DNA from: Lytechinus variegatus
Lineage: Eukaryota; Echinodermata; Echinoidea; Temnopleuroida; Toxopneustidae
Reading direction: 5' to 3'
Length of the DNA: 64,000 bases
Assembly (NCBI RefSeq): GCF_018143015.1
Contig: NC_054750.1
Coordinates: 8,112,501-8,176,500 of the forward strand
The notes below the pieces were generated by a model. That model worked only from the letters and a program-made list of their open reading frames with translations, was not told the origin of the DNA and searched no databases. This document shows positions 33,501 through 43,427 of the stretch, piece by piece; position 1 is the first letter of the stretch, and each line of letters starts with the position of its first letter. Both the position numbers and the translations under genes were made by a program.

Positions 33501-36220
33501 AAAAGAGATCTCTTACCAAAATGACAGCAGGACACCTCAAATTGATCTGTTCTCCGAGCCATTCCATGACACTTGTCTGGTTAAAGTAGAAGATGTTTAG
33601 GGTCATGCCAACCATGACATCGTGGATGTCGGCTCGTCTGTACTCGTCCTTACCATCGGCAAAGCTCTGGAGTTTCTTCCACTCATGACTGGTGAGGTGG
33701 ACCTCAATCTGTGCTTCAACTGGGCCACTCTCTGGAGCCTGATAGCAATGAAACCATTGGGTTGGTTAAAGGGGGAGAAAACTGTGCGTCGTCTCTCAAT
33801 GACTGTGTGTACCAAAAAGCAAGTCTTCAAATATACCTTTTTAGGTAATTATAAAATATACAGAGGAAAATTCAGCCAAAAATATCATTTGCGGAGAGGA
33901 AATAAAATCTTTTGAGAAGAAAAGTACTTGTTTTGCTCCTTGGCAATATTATTATTGTGGTACGAGTGTAATACGTAGTGAATTAGTGTGTTCAAGTTGG
34001 TTTGGATTACAAGACTACACTGCTCGGAGTGTTATATTATGGGTTGGAAACCCGACCATGTTTTAGGTGTTGAGGTCTTGAGGAAAAGCTATACATGACT
34101 GCTGGTTCATATTTGCTTCAAAGTGAATCCAATGTGAGGTAGCTGCAACAAACAATGTTTTGAAGAAAACAATTGAAGTCAAGGTTCATTTTCATACTGT
34201 TCATCGCAGATCTAGATCTGGGGGCCATTTCATAAAGCTGCTCGTAAGTTAAGAGTGACTGTAAGAATGACTGGTGATCCTTTCTTCACACGCTAAACCA
34301 TCGCAAACGAACATTTGGTGTGCACCATTAGCATAATAAAGGATCATGGGTCGTTCTTAAAGTCACTCTTATCTTTATACAAACAGCTTTATGCAACACC
34401 CACCCGGTACAACAAAATCTAACTTTATGAAATTATGATATTTAAGATGAAAATTAATCACACTGAATGTCTATCACAACCTGTGTGTAGCAGTATGTAT
34501 GCTGTTTACATGGTGTTCTTCAACAAAACACACTCACAAATCTTTGTTGTCAGGAGTCTAACATTTGCTAATTTTTTATTTAACGAAAAAAGAATTATCA
34601 ATCTAATAAATGCAAAAAATAATTTGCCATATTTGTCAACCCGCAATATCAAATGTTAGGAAATGATTACTGATACAGCTTTCAAAAGTACTGGGTTGGC
34701 GTAATATCAGATTTCAAGCATGAAATAAGTTAAGACCTTTGTCTTTTTCGATAAAACCTATTGGTGCCCCAGTACCAATATATTCTCAGGTTTACCTTTT
34801 CTTGGATGACATTGGCAAAGTGACGTACAAGACGACGAAAGAACATATCTTCCGCGTCATGACAAGGCGTAGGTTGAACCTCATCCTGGCATTCGATAGG
34901 TGGAGGACAGTCACATGGCTTGTGATCACTGGACGTCAGACAAGACTCCAGCTTTTGTGTTGCATCTTCTAAATTTGTCTAAAAACAGTGATATGCAATG
35001 AATTAATAAACACCTAAAGCTATATGCCATATAGGCTTACATCTATGGCAATCAGAAGGATGATGATTTATTTGTGCTACTCTTTACAAATTCAAAGCAA
35101 CATATTTTACCAAGAAACAAATGGTAAGAAGAGGGTTAAAACTGATAGTAGACCAAATTGATAACATAACAAGTAGAACAAATGAATTTAGCTCATATGG
35201 TATTAGACTAAGCATTAGACCAACTGCTTGATTATGACTGAGTGAATAAGAAGATTCAGGGACCCATTGCAATAAAGAGTTGTGATCAAAAGCATCCCCT
35301 AAAATCAAACGCAACTTGATTCTCAACCACTTAAATGCACGTATCGAGGCCACCGCGCAACTTACGACTGGTCCACCATCCGATTTTGGAACAAATCACA
35401 TTTTTCTCATTTTCCGCGAATGTGAAATAAAAGTATTATATATCTATTTGATGTTCAAATTAACTGTAAGAATACTAATATAACCATTTTGGATGTTTGA
35501 CAACCTTTATTTTTTATCAAAAGCAAAGTCCAAATTAGATTCAAATCATAGCCGATCATATGACTGTTATGACATCATTCTGACTAGATGTTCAATTCTC
35601 TTTCATTCTAAAAAGGACAGTAGCTTAGTTACAGATTTGAACAAATGTATTAATTGTCCAATAATTTAGACCATTACACAGCAAGATAGTCACATCAGAT
35701 TTTACGTCTGACCTCAAAATCTCGTCGCAGACCAGTCATAAGGTGTGTGGTGGCCTCTAGGGACTTGCGCTTGATTTTTTGATTTGTTAAAATGTAACTC
35801 TTTAGAAGTGGACAAGCCACTGTTCATATATGAACCTAAAGGAACATAATAGAACACATTTGCGACTAAAGAAAGCTTCTTTGGACATGTTTTTAGGTTG
35901 CTTTAATTACCATTGCCCACCATATATATGTCTGCCTGCTCCCCATTTACCTATGCTATAATGGACAGAACCATTAATACCTGACATTGATCTTTAGCTT
36001 TCTTCTTCTCCCGTTTCATTCTCTCGCATCGAGCGCTGGTCTGTGTAACCGGGTCATAGTCAAGCATGTCGTTTATGTCGATTTCACAATCAACTTCAGA
36101 GTCAACATTGAGGGCGCCAACATAGAGAGAGAACTGCTTGGTCAGGCAAAGGCAGGCAAAGAGTAGACAGCAGCTGATCAAAGCTGGAGAGCTGCATCCT
36201 CCCATGATTCTTGTGGGCAT
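23919..36220 (-). CDS. CLCC1: Chloride channel CLIC-like protein 1, seven coding exons
   Basis: CLCC1 is an ER-membrane protein reported as an anion channel needed for ER ion and protein homeostasis. Joined exons are 36220-35981, 34978-34796, 33738-33517, 28353-28210, 27915-27721, 26886-26623 and 24836-23919. They give 721 codons against 551 residues in human. Every intron is GT-AG and phase 0. Residues 1-36 look like a signal peptide. The lumenal domain has the acidic IDINDMLDYD motif (47-56). Three membrane segments lie near 209-231, 242-262 (with WNWIYLY) and 360-383. PPTRAL spans the exon 5/6 join. Residues 417-721 are a charged Ser/Pro-rich cytosolic tail ending in an acidic run, longer than in human. 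Asp48 aligns with human Asp25, mutated in a retinal dystrophy. The family assignment is firm; 5' and 3' UTRs are not resolved. Confidence 0.93.
24955..25125 (+). mobile_element. 5'-truncated SINE in CLCC1 intron 6
   Basis: Matches the 3' half of the SINE at 59793-60110: GACCCAGGTGTAGTAAATGG, GGGTACCCGGTAGG, then GCGCTATATAAATGTTGCAT and an ATT tail. The tRNA-like head is missing. Confidence 0.75.
25366..26210 (+). repeat. ~140-nt array with TGACCTTTGACCT motifs, CLCC1 intron 6
   Basis: About five diverged units begin near 25372, 25650, 25787, 25927 and 26085. Each has TGACCTCTGTGACC(TTTGACC)-like starts, a CCAAAATCTAA phrase, ACATGAACTCAGTTTG, then AATGGTTCTCTATTTAT and GTGAGAA. At 25657-25669 is a perfect TGACCTTTGACCT, which reads as a DR1 nuclear-receptor site on the other strand. 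Confidence 0.65.
26623..26886 (-). CDS. CLCC1: CLCC1 coding exon 6
   Basis: 88 codons, phase 0, acceptor TTTACAG and donor CCG/GTAAGG. It starts ALSVTISSLF (human ALAVTFTTFV), covers the amphipathic FGRAVSEFHAEIFRDLP stretch and membrane segment 3 (IWAALPALVSCYVFGFLALH), then turns into a basic Arg/Gln-rich cytosolic segment. Confidence 0.92.
27205..27655. repeat. TCA/CAT microsatellite in CLCC1 intron 5
   Basis: About 450 bases of ATC, ACC and ATT triplets on the plus strand. The long His-, Ile- or Met-rich frames over it are artefacts. It separates coding exons 5 and 6 and lies about 66 bases from the exon 5 donor. Confidence 0.96.
27721..27915 (-). CDS. CLCC1: CLCC1 coding exon 5
   Basis: 65 codons, phase 0. 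It encodes the loop between segments 2 and 3, with KMTWVQALHEWF and the DECFEY-to-VDPLFDIPPTR stretch; human has KKMDWTGSIWEWF, DPCQKYYE and VNPIWLVPPTK. The donor AGG/GTGAGT is followed by the TCA-repeat intron. Confidence 0.94.
28210..28353 (-). CDS. CLCC1: CLCC1 coding exon 4
   Basis: 48 codons, phase 0. It holds most of membrane segment 1 (LTVSVTVLCIVFGVGMY) and all of segment 2 (FIACLLTSTFVISLIWNWIY). The aromatic WNWIYLY matches human WNWMYLY and is diagnostic of the family. Donor CAG/GTTAAT, acceptor TTTCAG. Confidence 0.94.
28480..30350. other. CLCC1 intron 3, part without recognised coding sequence
   Basis: No gene lies here. A G-run is at 28491-28503. 29835-30110 has weak inverted ends (GGTCCCACTGCACTT and GTGGGCACTGGGCC) and may be a decayed DNA element. 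The frames at 29365-30129 have no support. Confidence 0.45.
30355..33240 (+). mobile_element. Defective non-LTR retrotransposon (CR1/Jockey-group), antisense in intron 3
   Basis: The plus strand carries pieces of one ORF2. 30355-30968 encodes the linker and N-terminal reverse-transcriptase region (KLINIIRISRQEYYKKIL; SASCGIDNVNCKVVK). 31706-32124 encodes the core, with YGFRP, VFIDLSKAFDSMDH, GVPQGSILGPLLFLLYIND and the catalytic FADD. 32212-32910 encodes the thumb and C-terminal region (FLGVTLDN; YVGPKQWNEIP). The 5' part (endonuclease) is missing. Frameshifts and stops separate the pieces. The 3' end is AATAAAGATTGAATTGAATTG, cut here to its first 20 bases. A MITE splits the core domain. The call at clade level is tentative. 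Confidence 0.9.
31103..31705. mobile_element. ~600-bp MITE inside the reverse-transcriptase frame
   Basis: The ends AGGGGAATCCAGCCT and (inverted) AGGGAAATCCAACCT lie between two copies of TTAA (31103-31106, 31702-31705). Deleting one TTAA plus the insert restores ATC TTA AGT GAT TCT CAA TAC GG, in frame with YGFRP of the retrotransposon. The TTAA duplication fits piggyBac-like elements; a TA duplication (Tc1/mariner) also fits and is favoured by other copies. Non-coding. Confidence 0.9.
33517..33738 (-). CDS. CLCC1: CLCC1 coding exon 3
   Basis: 74 codons, phase 0 on both sides. The acceptor is CTATCAG and the donor TTG/GTAAGA. It encodes the second half of the lumenal domain (EAQIEVHLTSHEWKKLQSF, then MEWLGEQINLRCP) and enters the first membrane segment at AVIL. 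Confidence 0.92.
34221..34402. mobile_element. Fold-back MITE in CLCC1 intron 2
   Basis: The arms GGGCCATTTCATAAAGCTG and TAAGAGTGACT pair with AGTCACTCTTA and CAGCTTTATGCAAC. Interior arms GGTGATCCTTTCTTCAC and AAAGGATCATGGG also pair. Confidence 0.8.
34796..34978 (-). CDS. CLCC1: CLCC1 coding exon 2
   Basis: 61 codons, phase 0 on both sides, from a TTTTTAG acceptor to an AAG/GTAAAC donor. It starts TNLEDATQKLESC, runs through a Cys/Pro-rich stretch (CDCPPPIEC) and ends FFRRLVRHFANVIQEK, which matches the VFRRYLNKIL region of human CLCC1. The Cys/Pro insert is not obvious in human. Confidence 0.9.
35981..36220 (-). CDS. CLCC1: CLCC1 coding exon 1
   Basis: 80 codons: signal peptide, the acidic IDINDMLDYD motif and a basic region ending AKDQCQ. 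The donor is CAG/GTATTA. Met at 36220 starts the hydrophobic leader; a second Met six codons on (MGGCSS) could also serve. A weak acceptor-like CTATAAG sits about 12 bases upstream of the ATG, so a non-coding 5' exon is possible. Confidence 0.9.
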
Positions 36221-36239
36221 TATCGGATTTCCTTATAGG

Positions 36240-36800
36240 TGATTATCTAATGCATGTACAGTACATGTAAATGCATGTTGAAAGAAAAAGAAGGAAGAAC
36301 AAAAACTATGAGTTTTTGCGCAGTTGTGAGAAGTTTGCACTTTTTTCTGTCAGCTAGAGAGAAAAGTATTGCATACTGATGTCAGATCCTAAAACTAAGT
36401 TCAAGCAAAGGCGACATTTGTAATGAGAAATATTGGTTCAGAACTGGATAAAAATATGCGAAGTAATAACCAATTGAGACTTGTGCTTGGGAATAACTGC
36501 ACAAAGTCCTAATGTGTTATACCAATTACCTGAGATGAATACACTTTCAGTCATTATGGCATCACTTAAATCGGTTTCATGGCAATTATCTTTCACCTGC
36601 AACTATTTGCCATAACCTCTCACATTTTCACAACGCTGCTGGGGCGACAGATATTCACATGAGTATAAGCAAGACCATGGCTGCCATAAAACAATATCCC
36701 ACTGGACACAGTCAACCATATGAAGCTCTAGACACAAATAAACTGAATATGCAGAAGTCTCAATTTAACCTGTTGGATATTGGTTAATTATTCTAGAACA
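36240..36800. other. CLCC1: Region just upstream of the CLCC1 start codon
   Basis: It may hold the last part of the 5' UTR or intron. No TATA box or strong promoter motif was seen near the ATG. Nothing else is recognised. Confidence 0.35.
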
Positions 36801-36803
36801 CAA

Positions 36804-36962
36804 GGGGCCCGTTGCATAAAACTTTTTACCTGAGAAAACTCAGGGTGTTTTTACGGGAGTTTGCCCTGTGTTAAAGTCAATGGCAGAAATCACACTAACT
36901 AACCTTATTTTCAGTTTTTACAAGAGTTTTCTCAGGTAAAAAGTTTTATGCAACAGGCCCAA
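36804..36962. mobile_element. Fold-back MITE (TTGCATAAAAC family)
   Basis: The arms GGGGCCCGTTGCATAAAACT and TTTTACCTGAGAAAACTC pair with GTTTTCTCAGGTAAAAAG and TTTTATGCAACAGGCCC. About 40 bp per arm, nearly perfect. Confidence 0.9.
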
Positions 36963-37184
36963 GGAGGTTTCCATAGATCCCAGAGGGCTGTCTCAAACAG
37001 GTTACAAGAGTAGCACATCATCTTTATACCAATCAAAATTTATAAATCCCTACATTATGAAAAAAAATATGAAAGTGCCATATTTTTTCCCACAATATTG
37101 GATCAATCTTTAATACAACTGCACCAGTTGGAGGAAAGACTTCTTTTTGGGACAGCTCACGAAGGGGGAGGGGGGGGGGTGGGG

Positions 37185-37508
37185 CATAGGCGGCAGAAGC
37201 GGGGGGACGTGTCCCCCCCTAAATTTTAGGTGGGGGGACGGTCCCCCCTAATTTTTTTTGATAACCTTTTCTTTATTTTTTTGCTTGTCAATATTTTTCC
37301 TGCATCCCCCCTAAATTCACGTGGACCCCCCTGAAACGTGTGTTGTCCCCCCCCCTAAAATTTAGGTTGATGACCTTTTTTTTGGTTAGTAACTCCTAAA
37401 ATTTAGGTTGATAACCTTTTTTGGGGGCACTTGTCAAATTTTTTACCTGTGTCCATCCCAAAATTTCAGGTGGACACCCCCTAAATTTTTTGGCTTCCGC
37501 CGCCAATG
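37185..37508. mobile_element. hAT-like MITE, relative of 2378-2575
   Basis: Left end CATAGGCGGCAGAAGCGG, right end GGCTTCCGCCGCCAATG. The inside repeats CCCCCCTAAATTTTAGG. The flanks GGGTGGGG and GGTGGGGG agree as a duplication only with a one-base shift, because the site is G-rich. Confidence 0.78.
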
Positions 37509-37680
37509 GGTGGGGGTGTGGCATTATGAAACATATCTCTCTGCAGTCAAGGGGGTTGGGAGGGTGTGCAGGGAGTGTTCATGTGCTTGCAATCGTGCAA
37601 TCTAGCTTTGCAGGAGCATCCTTACTCATGTTGTTTTCATGCTGTATACAACCAGTGCCATGTTGGTTCATTAGAATCTT

Positions 37681-38072
37681 ATACCCCTTTCATAAACCAA
37701 ATTACTATGAATTAGGCGGCTAATAGCAGCATAATTTGGTCGTAAAATTGGAGGAGGACAAGAGTTATCCGCATTACTCTGATGCTGCTATTATCCGCAT
37801 AATAGCGGCATCGGGATAAGATTTTGGGGTTAAGAACGCATTTCCAAATAACGCTGATAATTGCCATGGTGCGGTCACAAGGTCACCCTTTTCCAACACA
37901 ACCGCATCGGAGGGGGCGTGTCCAGTTGTCATGGCGATTATCCGCCTTTTTCAGGACGGGCGCTCGTAAAAATAATGTGGCTTATTTTCGGAGTTTATGA
38001 ACGCAATTTTTATTGAATTATCCGCATTACTCTTAGGCGGCTAATTGGAGGATAGGTTTATGAAAAGGGTAT
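37681..38072. mobile_element. Fold-back element, 392 bp
   Basis: Ends ATACCCCTTTCATAAACC and GGTTTATGAAAAGGGTAT are inverted copies with one mismatch; inside them TTAGGCGGCTAAT appears at both sides and pairs. TTATCCGCATTACTCT and CGCATAATAGCGGC fill the middle. Non-coding. Confidence 0.85.
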
Positions 38073-38137
38073 TAGTTCACTTTTTTTCAAGTTTAATTAG
38101 GCACATCCCAGTCAAACTGTAATTGGAGCCCCCCTCC

Positions 38138-38389
38138 TCAATATGGAAGAGTAAATAAGGACAGAGTAAGAAAACTAACAAGATTTTTTACTTTGTCAAC
38201 AGCATGACCGTCCTTTCTCCCATCATGTCTCCATTCGATGAATAGGAACCAGCATGCAGTATATTCCATAATTCCAAGAGAGTACATGCTGGCTCCCATT
38301 CCAATTCCAATTTCCATATTAGATCTAAGCCAGAGCCCAGGACCATACGTGTAAGGCATACTCACCTGACAAGCTTGAAGTATGGTCAA
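38138..38389 (-). CDS. Possible membrane-protein exon, unrecognised
   Basis: The frame reads PYTYGPGLWLRSNMEIGIGM, then GASMYSLGIMEYTACWFLFI and EWRHDGRKDGHAVDK. This has natural composition and one hydrophobic segment followed by a charged run. An AG at CTTGTCAG (38365 on the minus strand) could be an acceptor, and GACAAA/GTAAAA near 38195 a weak donor. I do not recognise the family. The upstream part sits inside the 38334-38798 palindrome, so it could be repeat sequence rather than a gene. Confidence 0.22.
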   Translation of the reverse strand: MTILQACQVSMPYTYGPGLWLRSNMEIGIGMGASMYSLGIMEYTACWFLFIEWRHDGRKDGHAVDKVKNLVSFLTLSLFTLPY

Positions 38390-38798
38390 AATAATTCTCC
38401 GAATAAATAGTTAAAACAGAAATCAAGCACTTACCACGATTATATGGATGAAGGTCTAACGACTAACGAGTGGCAGTTTCCTGACGTCTGGGCACAAACT
38501 GGAACCTCAAAAAAAACGAAAAGTTCTCTCCTTCTACCCCAGTCTCGATCGGCCATTTTGTTACGATTCATAACAAAAATGGCCGATCGAGACGGGGGTA
38601 GGAGAGAACTTTTCATTTTTTTGAGGTTCCAGTTTGTGCCCAGATGTCAGGAAACTGCCACTCGTTAGACCTTCATCTATATAATCGTGGTAAGTGCTTG
38701 ATTTCTGTTTTAACTGTTTATTCGGAGAATTATTTTGACCATACTTCACGCTTGTCAGGTGAGTATGCCAAATTACACGTAAGGTCCTGGGCTCCTGC
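38334..38798. repeat. 465-bp palindrome with mirrored splice-donor-like sites
   Basis: Two ~230-bp arms over 90 percent alike face each other around 38566. Each arm, read outward, holds AAAATGGCCGATCGAGAC near the centre, then GAGGTTCCAGTTTGTGCC, then CGTGGTAAGTGCTTG and finally TTGTCAGGTGAGTATGCC. The last two contain good 5' splice-site consensus. The outer limits are GAGCCCAGG on the left and CCTGGGCTC on the right. Confidence 0.9.
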
Positions 38799-38899
38799 CC
38801 GCGTAGCGGGTGGGAGTTCCCTGGGTTATATTTGATCTAGAATGATCTAAATAAACTGGTCCAAAAGGGAAACTGCCAATGTAAATTTAAGTGGTGCTA

Positions 38900-40030
38900 A
38901 TGCTATTTCACACCAGCCGATTACCAGCATATCTCACAAGTAATTATTCGCAAAATATCATAGCAAATCCCTCAATCACATTTCAAGGTCAATATACCCA
39001 TTTGACCAAAAGCTTCAGTCTCTGTTATATTGGTTGTTCCGCTGAACTCTGTTGGCTCCACTCACCAATTACTGAGACCGAAGTTCTAGCTCGATCTGTA
39101 CAGGGACTCAATGGCCATATGTTTATGTATAAAGTTCGAATAAACCAGGGTTTTTAGAGGGAGTTAATCACTGTTTTTTTTTTCCTTTCAAGTTTATTTT
39201 TTCCCTGTTTTGGTGCATTTCAGGCCAAAACAGAATAATAATCTTTACTTTGATCCAATTCTTTTATACATTTTTATGAAATAGAGACAAAAATCAATGA
39301 GCCCGTCGGGGGGATTTTGCATTGTTAACCCCCTTATATAATGGCGGCTGCACGATCACGGCCCATCTGTGTACGAGGAGAAACCAATTTTTTTTAAATG
39401 TTAAAAACTCCTGGAAACAGACAGCTGCCAGCTACCACCTTTCTGAATATCGCAGTTGGGAATGTCTGTATTTCGGGTTTGATCTCGACGTTGTTCGAAG
39501 TCTCAATCAGACATCGCTGGCTTGGCTTCGCCATAATTTTGATTTGGACTGAAGTTAGCCTGTTAGGAACCAAAAACATGTGAACATGCGGCCGTGTACT
39601 AATGGGTGAGCTGCCGTAGGCCAGATAAATCTTTTGGTCGCTAACTTCAGTCCATATCCATGAGATCAAAGTTACGGCGAAAGCCGAAGCGATGTCTGAG
39701 AAGTCGAATGAAAACGTCGAGATTAGAGCTGAATACAGCCATTCCCGAATGCGATATTTGGAAAAGCGGTGGGCATATTGACCTCTGAATGTGACTGAGA
39801 GACTTGCCATGACATTTGCGAACAATTAATGGTGGTAATCGGTTGGTGCGAAACTGTATTAGCGTCAGTTTAAGTTGCACAAGGCCAAGGGTCAAGCCCA
39901 GGCCAAGGTCAGGAAAGTGGTAAGTGAAGGCGCAGGGATCATCATGTTTTCATGGACACGGATAGACCAAAAGCTTCAGTCTCTGTATTTTGGTTGTTCC
40001 GCTGAACTACGTTGGCTCCACTCACCATAC
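38900..40030. repeat. Complex inverted and direct repeats
   Basis: A module GACCAAAAGCTTCAGTCTCT through GGTTGTTCCGCTGAAC to GGCTCCACTCACCA occurs at 39003 and 39963 and, inverted and diverged, near 39605. Arms at 39405-39560 and 39640-39760 pair (GGGTTTGATCTCGACGTT; AACGTCGAGATTAGAGC). CCGATTACCAGCAT (38919) pairs with GTGGTAATCGG (39832). This looks like stacked or nested fold-back transposons. Frames in it are not genes. Confidence 0.7.
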
Positions 40031-40380
40031 ATATTGAATGGGGATTACAGTAAAATGTCAGAAATTGTTGAATAAATCCCCAGAAACGACGGTTATTCCT
40101 GTCTAGGACACGGAGAGACTAAAGGGCCAAATCGTGGTTTTGGGAACCACTCGTAGATTTGTGTACGCGCACTTGTGTACAAAGTGAATGGAGGTGGAAA
40201 TGGGGAACCGTGCGTGTGACTGAATAAAGCGCTGCTGTATGAAGTGAGCGGTGGTTCCCAATATCACGATAATGCCGACTAAAGTCTAAACACTTGAGAC
40301 TCGAGTCCTAAACTGTTTGTCCTTTTTTTTTGGGGGGGGGCTTTGCATCAAAATCATAAACAAAACATTTCGCAAACAAC

Positions 40381-40810
40381 CGGCGCATGCAGTTTCTATG
40401 CACACCAATCCAATGGCAATTGAGTTATCACAACTCGGTGATATAGGCTAGTCAATTCCCGGGATAGCACACACACAATCGTTGCGCGAGATACCGACTT
40501 GTACTACACAGAGTGACTGACACTGCACTCCGGTACTACTACCAGTGAACGTAATATATAAGCTAATAATAATTAATATTCACCTCTTCTTTGTGGATTG
40601 AAGAAGGGAGATTAGACTGAAGATGCAAATAGTGCTCTTTAGTTCAATACTCCAGTGTATCCTAGAGCTTTCCCTCAACATAAAATCTTGTTATTACCAT
40701 GTCGTATTTTGTAAACAAATCACTTTCTGGCAATTCGCTCGACGTCTCGGCATGGAGTAATGCGCATGCGCGAGAGGCATGACGTCAAGCAGGGGAATCC
40801 CCTATAAAAA
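40381..40810 (-). promoter_or_regulatory. Putative TATA-less promoter with NRF1 and CRE sites
   Basis: TGCGCATGCGCG at about 40761-40772 is an exact match to the NRF1 palindrome, and TGACGTCA at about 40781-40788 is a full CRE. A minus-strand exon could run from about 40740 to a donor AG/GTGAAT at 40582. This pairing is typical of broadly active animal promoters. It is about 4.5 kb upstream of the CLCC1 ATG and on the right side to serve it through a non-coding first exon, but the link is inference. Confidence 0.4.
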
Positions 40811-41039
40811 ATGATTGCAACCTGTGGGCCTGTGTCTCTCCGGGCCAGTGATAGAGCATCTCCATGGATAGACTGAGCAATATCTTACCTTCATACCTTT
40901 GAACGAAGTAGGCATAAAGTTATACAAAATTTATTTGCCTCTCGGTGTCTACAGCTCAGCAACAATCGCTTAAAATAAGTGTTGTGTTGCTGTGGAAGTG
41001 GGGGAATTGCATGTGCATGGACAATTGAATATTTCGATG

Positions 41040-41215
41040 GTTTTGAAAGTGGTGGTTGGGGAAGGGGGGGGGGGGCTGTGAGCCAAAAGTGGAGGCTGAC
41101 CATGCCGAAAAAAGACAATCAGATGGTAATTTTTACTTGGATACGGTTTGGGAAAAAGTGGGGGGGGGGGGGGGGCTGAAGCACCAGCCCCTCGCCCCCT
41201 GATTAGTGAGGTATC
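41040..41215. mobile_element. Decayed MITE related to 3780-3960
   Basis: Shares GTGGAGGCTGACCATGC with the element at 3780, in inverted orientation, between two long G-runs (41062-41076, 41160-41175) and a right flank CAGCCCCTCGCCCCCTG. Ends are not clear. Confidence 0.55.
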
Positions 41216-42956
41216 ATCACTATCTCCTGCATTCTTCCTCGCTCTTCCTAACATCCACATTCCATGGTTCTTTCATCATCTGTAGAGACCTAGTCTGCAG
41301 GCACAGACCCTGACAGAAACTCTGATCAACAAGTGGGTCTCCAAGCAAAGACTAGCACATATCATACTTGCTGTTTCAGTATACACAAGACATTAATAGA
41401 CTGCACATTCATACCCTTAACTCGAGTGAAGGGTTTGACGGCAGACCATGCAGACTGTAATAGAGACCGATCGCGGGATCGGCAGTGGAGAGGATGGAGC
41501 GAGGAGGAGCTATATAGGGAGGACAAATAGAGGGTAGATAAAGCGAGGGAGAGGATGAGAGAGGGAGAGGAGAGCATTAGAGAGGGAGAGAGAGAAGGGG
41601 GAGGGTCGGAAGGCGCACGGTCACGCAAAAAACCAAGGGCAGCGTCAGACAATTTTTTTTTTATATAAGGAAGGAGGCAAAATAACCTCAAGATATCTAC
41701 ATTGATAATAATAATACTTTCATTGCCCAGCACATGATTTCAACTTCTCGTATTTCTTCTCCTTTTTTGCTCTTTACCACATTTTGTTCTTTTCCTTTCA
41801 TGTTTAACTATTTAAAAATCAAAGAAGGTGAGTGTTTCCCACCCCCATGGCACTGCTATATCTCTCATCAACATTCAACACCAACGCATACTGAAAGAAG
41901 ATTATGACAAATTGCAAAACACCGATAGTTACATGTTGACGCATTTATTATCATAATTATAGAAAATGAATCTCAATGAAATTATTACCAAAATATCAAA
42001 TATATTCATCAATGTGTATATACCATATCTTTTGGAGATTGGGGCTAACAAAATAGACACGCTAATCGAGGTTAGTCCCAATTTAAGCACCTACAGTAAG
42101 TAGACTCACAGTAATGAAGATCGATAATAATCGGTATCAATTCTACTCGTGAATCATTGTTTCATATTTATTTCCGAACATATTTGCAATATTTAAAAGA
42201 AAAAATTACCATAATTAGTAAAATAAACACCATGTACAATCAATTTGATTTCTGTAGACCATTCAGTATTTTGTTTACGGAATAAAAACAAATCATGAAA
42301 AAACAGAAATGATTATTTATCAGTTTTCACCGAGGGCAGAATGATTTTCGAAATGAAGTACAGGGGCCACTAATCAACTACAAAAAGTATGAGCTCACAG
42401 TCCAGTATTTCAATTATGCAAGTAACTAGTGACATACGCATTGAGTCCCTCCCCCCCAAAAAAAGAGGCAGGAAATGGCGTATTGGACAAACATCTCCAA
42501 AGTTGTAAGCGAGCAAAGCGAAAGAGCGAGCGAATATTTTAACCTTTTAAAAATGAAACATAATTTTGTGATAAATTTTTACATACTATCCATTAAATAA
42601 CACAAAATTTCACCAATGCCCTTCTTTTACATCCATAACCTCCATTTCTGTTTTTCTTAGTCGTGGACTTTTTGAGGGACCCCAAGCTTCAAGGAAATTC
42701 GGAAATTGAAATGTATCTAATACTTGAATTTAGCAACTTTGAATATTCATGTCTAATTATGTAAATAAAAAAGACTTTCCCTCGCGGTTCGCGCTCGCAT
42801 TATCGATTCTGTCTCTATGCTGCAATAAAAACAGATTTCACAAAAAGACAGAGTAGTTTGTAAATTGTTATAACAGGAAATTCTGTGCACTTTAACAGAA
42901 TAGGTATATTATTTCATTGCAGGAAACTTGTAAGGTTTCACAATCTATATGGAGGT
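41216..42956. other. Gene-free stretch
   Basis: 41460-41615 is purine-rich (GAGGGAGAGGA). GCGAGC-like modules at 42508-42535 and 42782-42804 mark decayed repeat copies. No gene is supported. Confidence 0.45.
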
Positions 42957-43087
42957 AGTGTAGTAGGTTTCACGGTACACCATGTATCTTTCTTGGGCAA
43001 GTGTTGGTCCTGAAAAGGACCACCCAATCTCGACGTTTCTGCAAGTGTGTGATACATTGATTGTGTACCGTGAAACCTGCTACACTA
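42957..43087. mobile_element. Short fold-back element
   Basis: TAGTGTAGTAGGTTTCACGG (then TACAC) pairs with GTGTACCGTGAAACCTGC (then TACACTA). Inside is GGTCCTGAAAAGGACC and GACGTTTC. The phrase CGGTACACCATGT recurs in the element at 53487-53830. Confidence 0.8.
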
Positions 43088-43427
43088 TTCTTCTTCGCCA
43101 TGGAAACCTTCAGACATGTCAGAAGTTATATCTTTATATAGAGGTATGCCCGAGATTCTTCTGCAGGAAGTTTTCTGTGTCTTTTTAGGATAATTTTTTA
43201 ACTGTGATAAAAGCTGCATAGACATAAAACCGTGAAATCTCAAATTCAATGCGGGTAAATTTGATTGAGCTGTCAAAATGGTAAAAAAAAAAACACTGCC
43301 ACGCCACAACCATAAGAATTGACTATTCAGAAAACAATATGTCTACCATTAAAACGGCCTTGTAATTGTTTTAACTAGAAAGTGATTACGAGTTTTAGTC
43401 TCATTTCTGGTGATTTTTTTTCTTGTG

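Noticed and set aside
33622..33915. Plus-strand frame of 97 codons
   Set aside because: Antisense shadow of CLCC1 exon 3, running on into intron 2.
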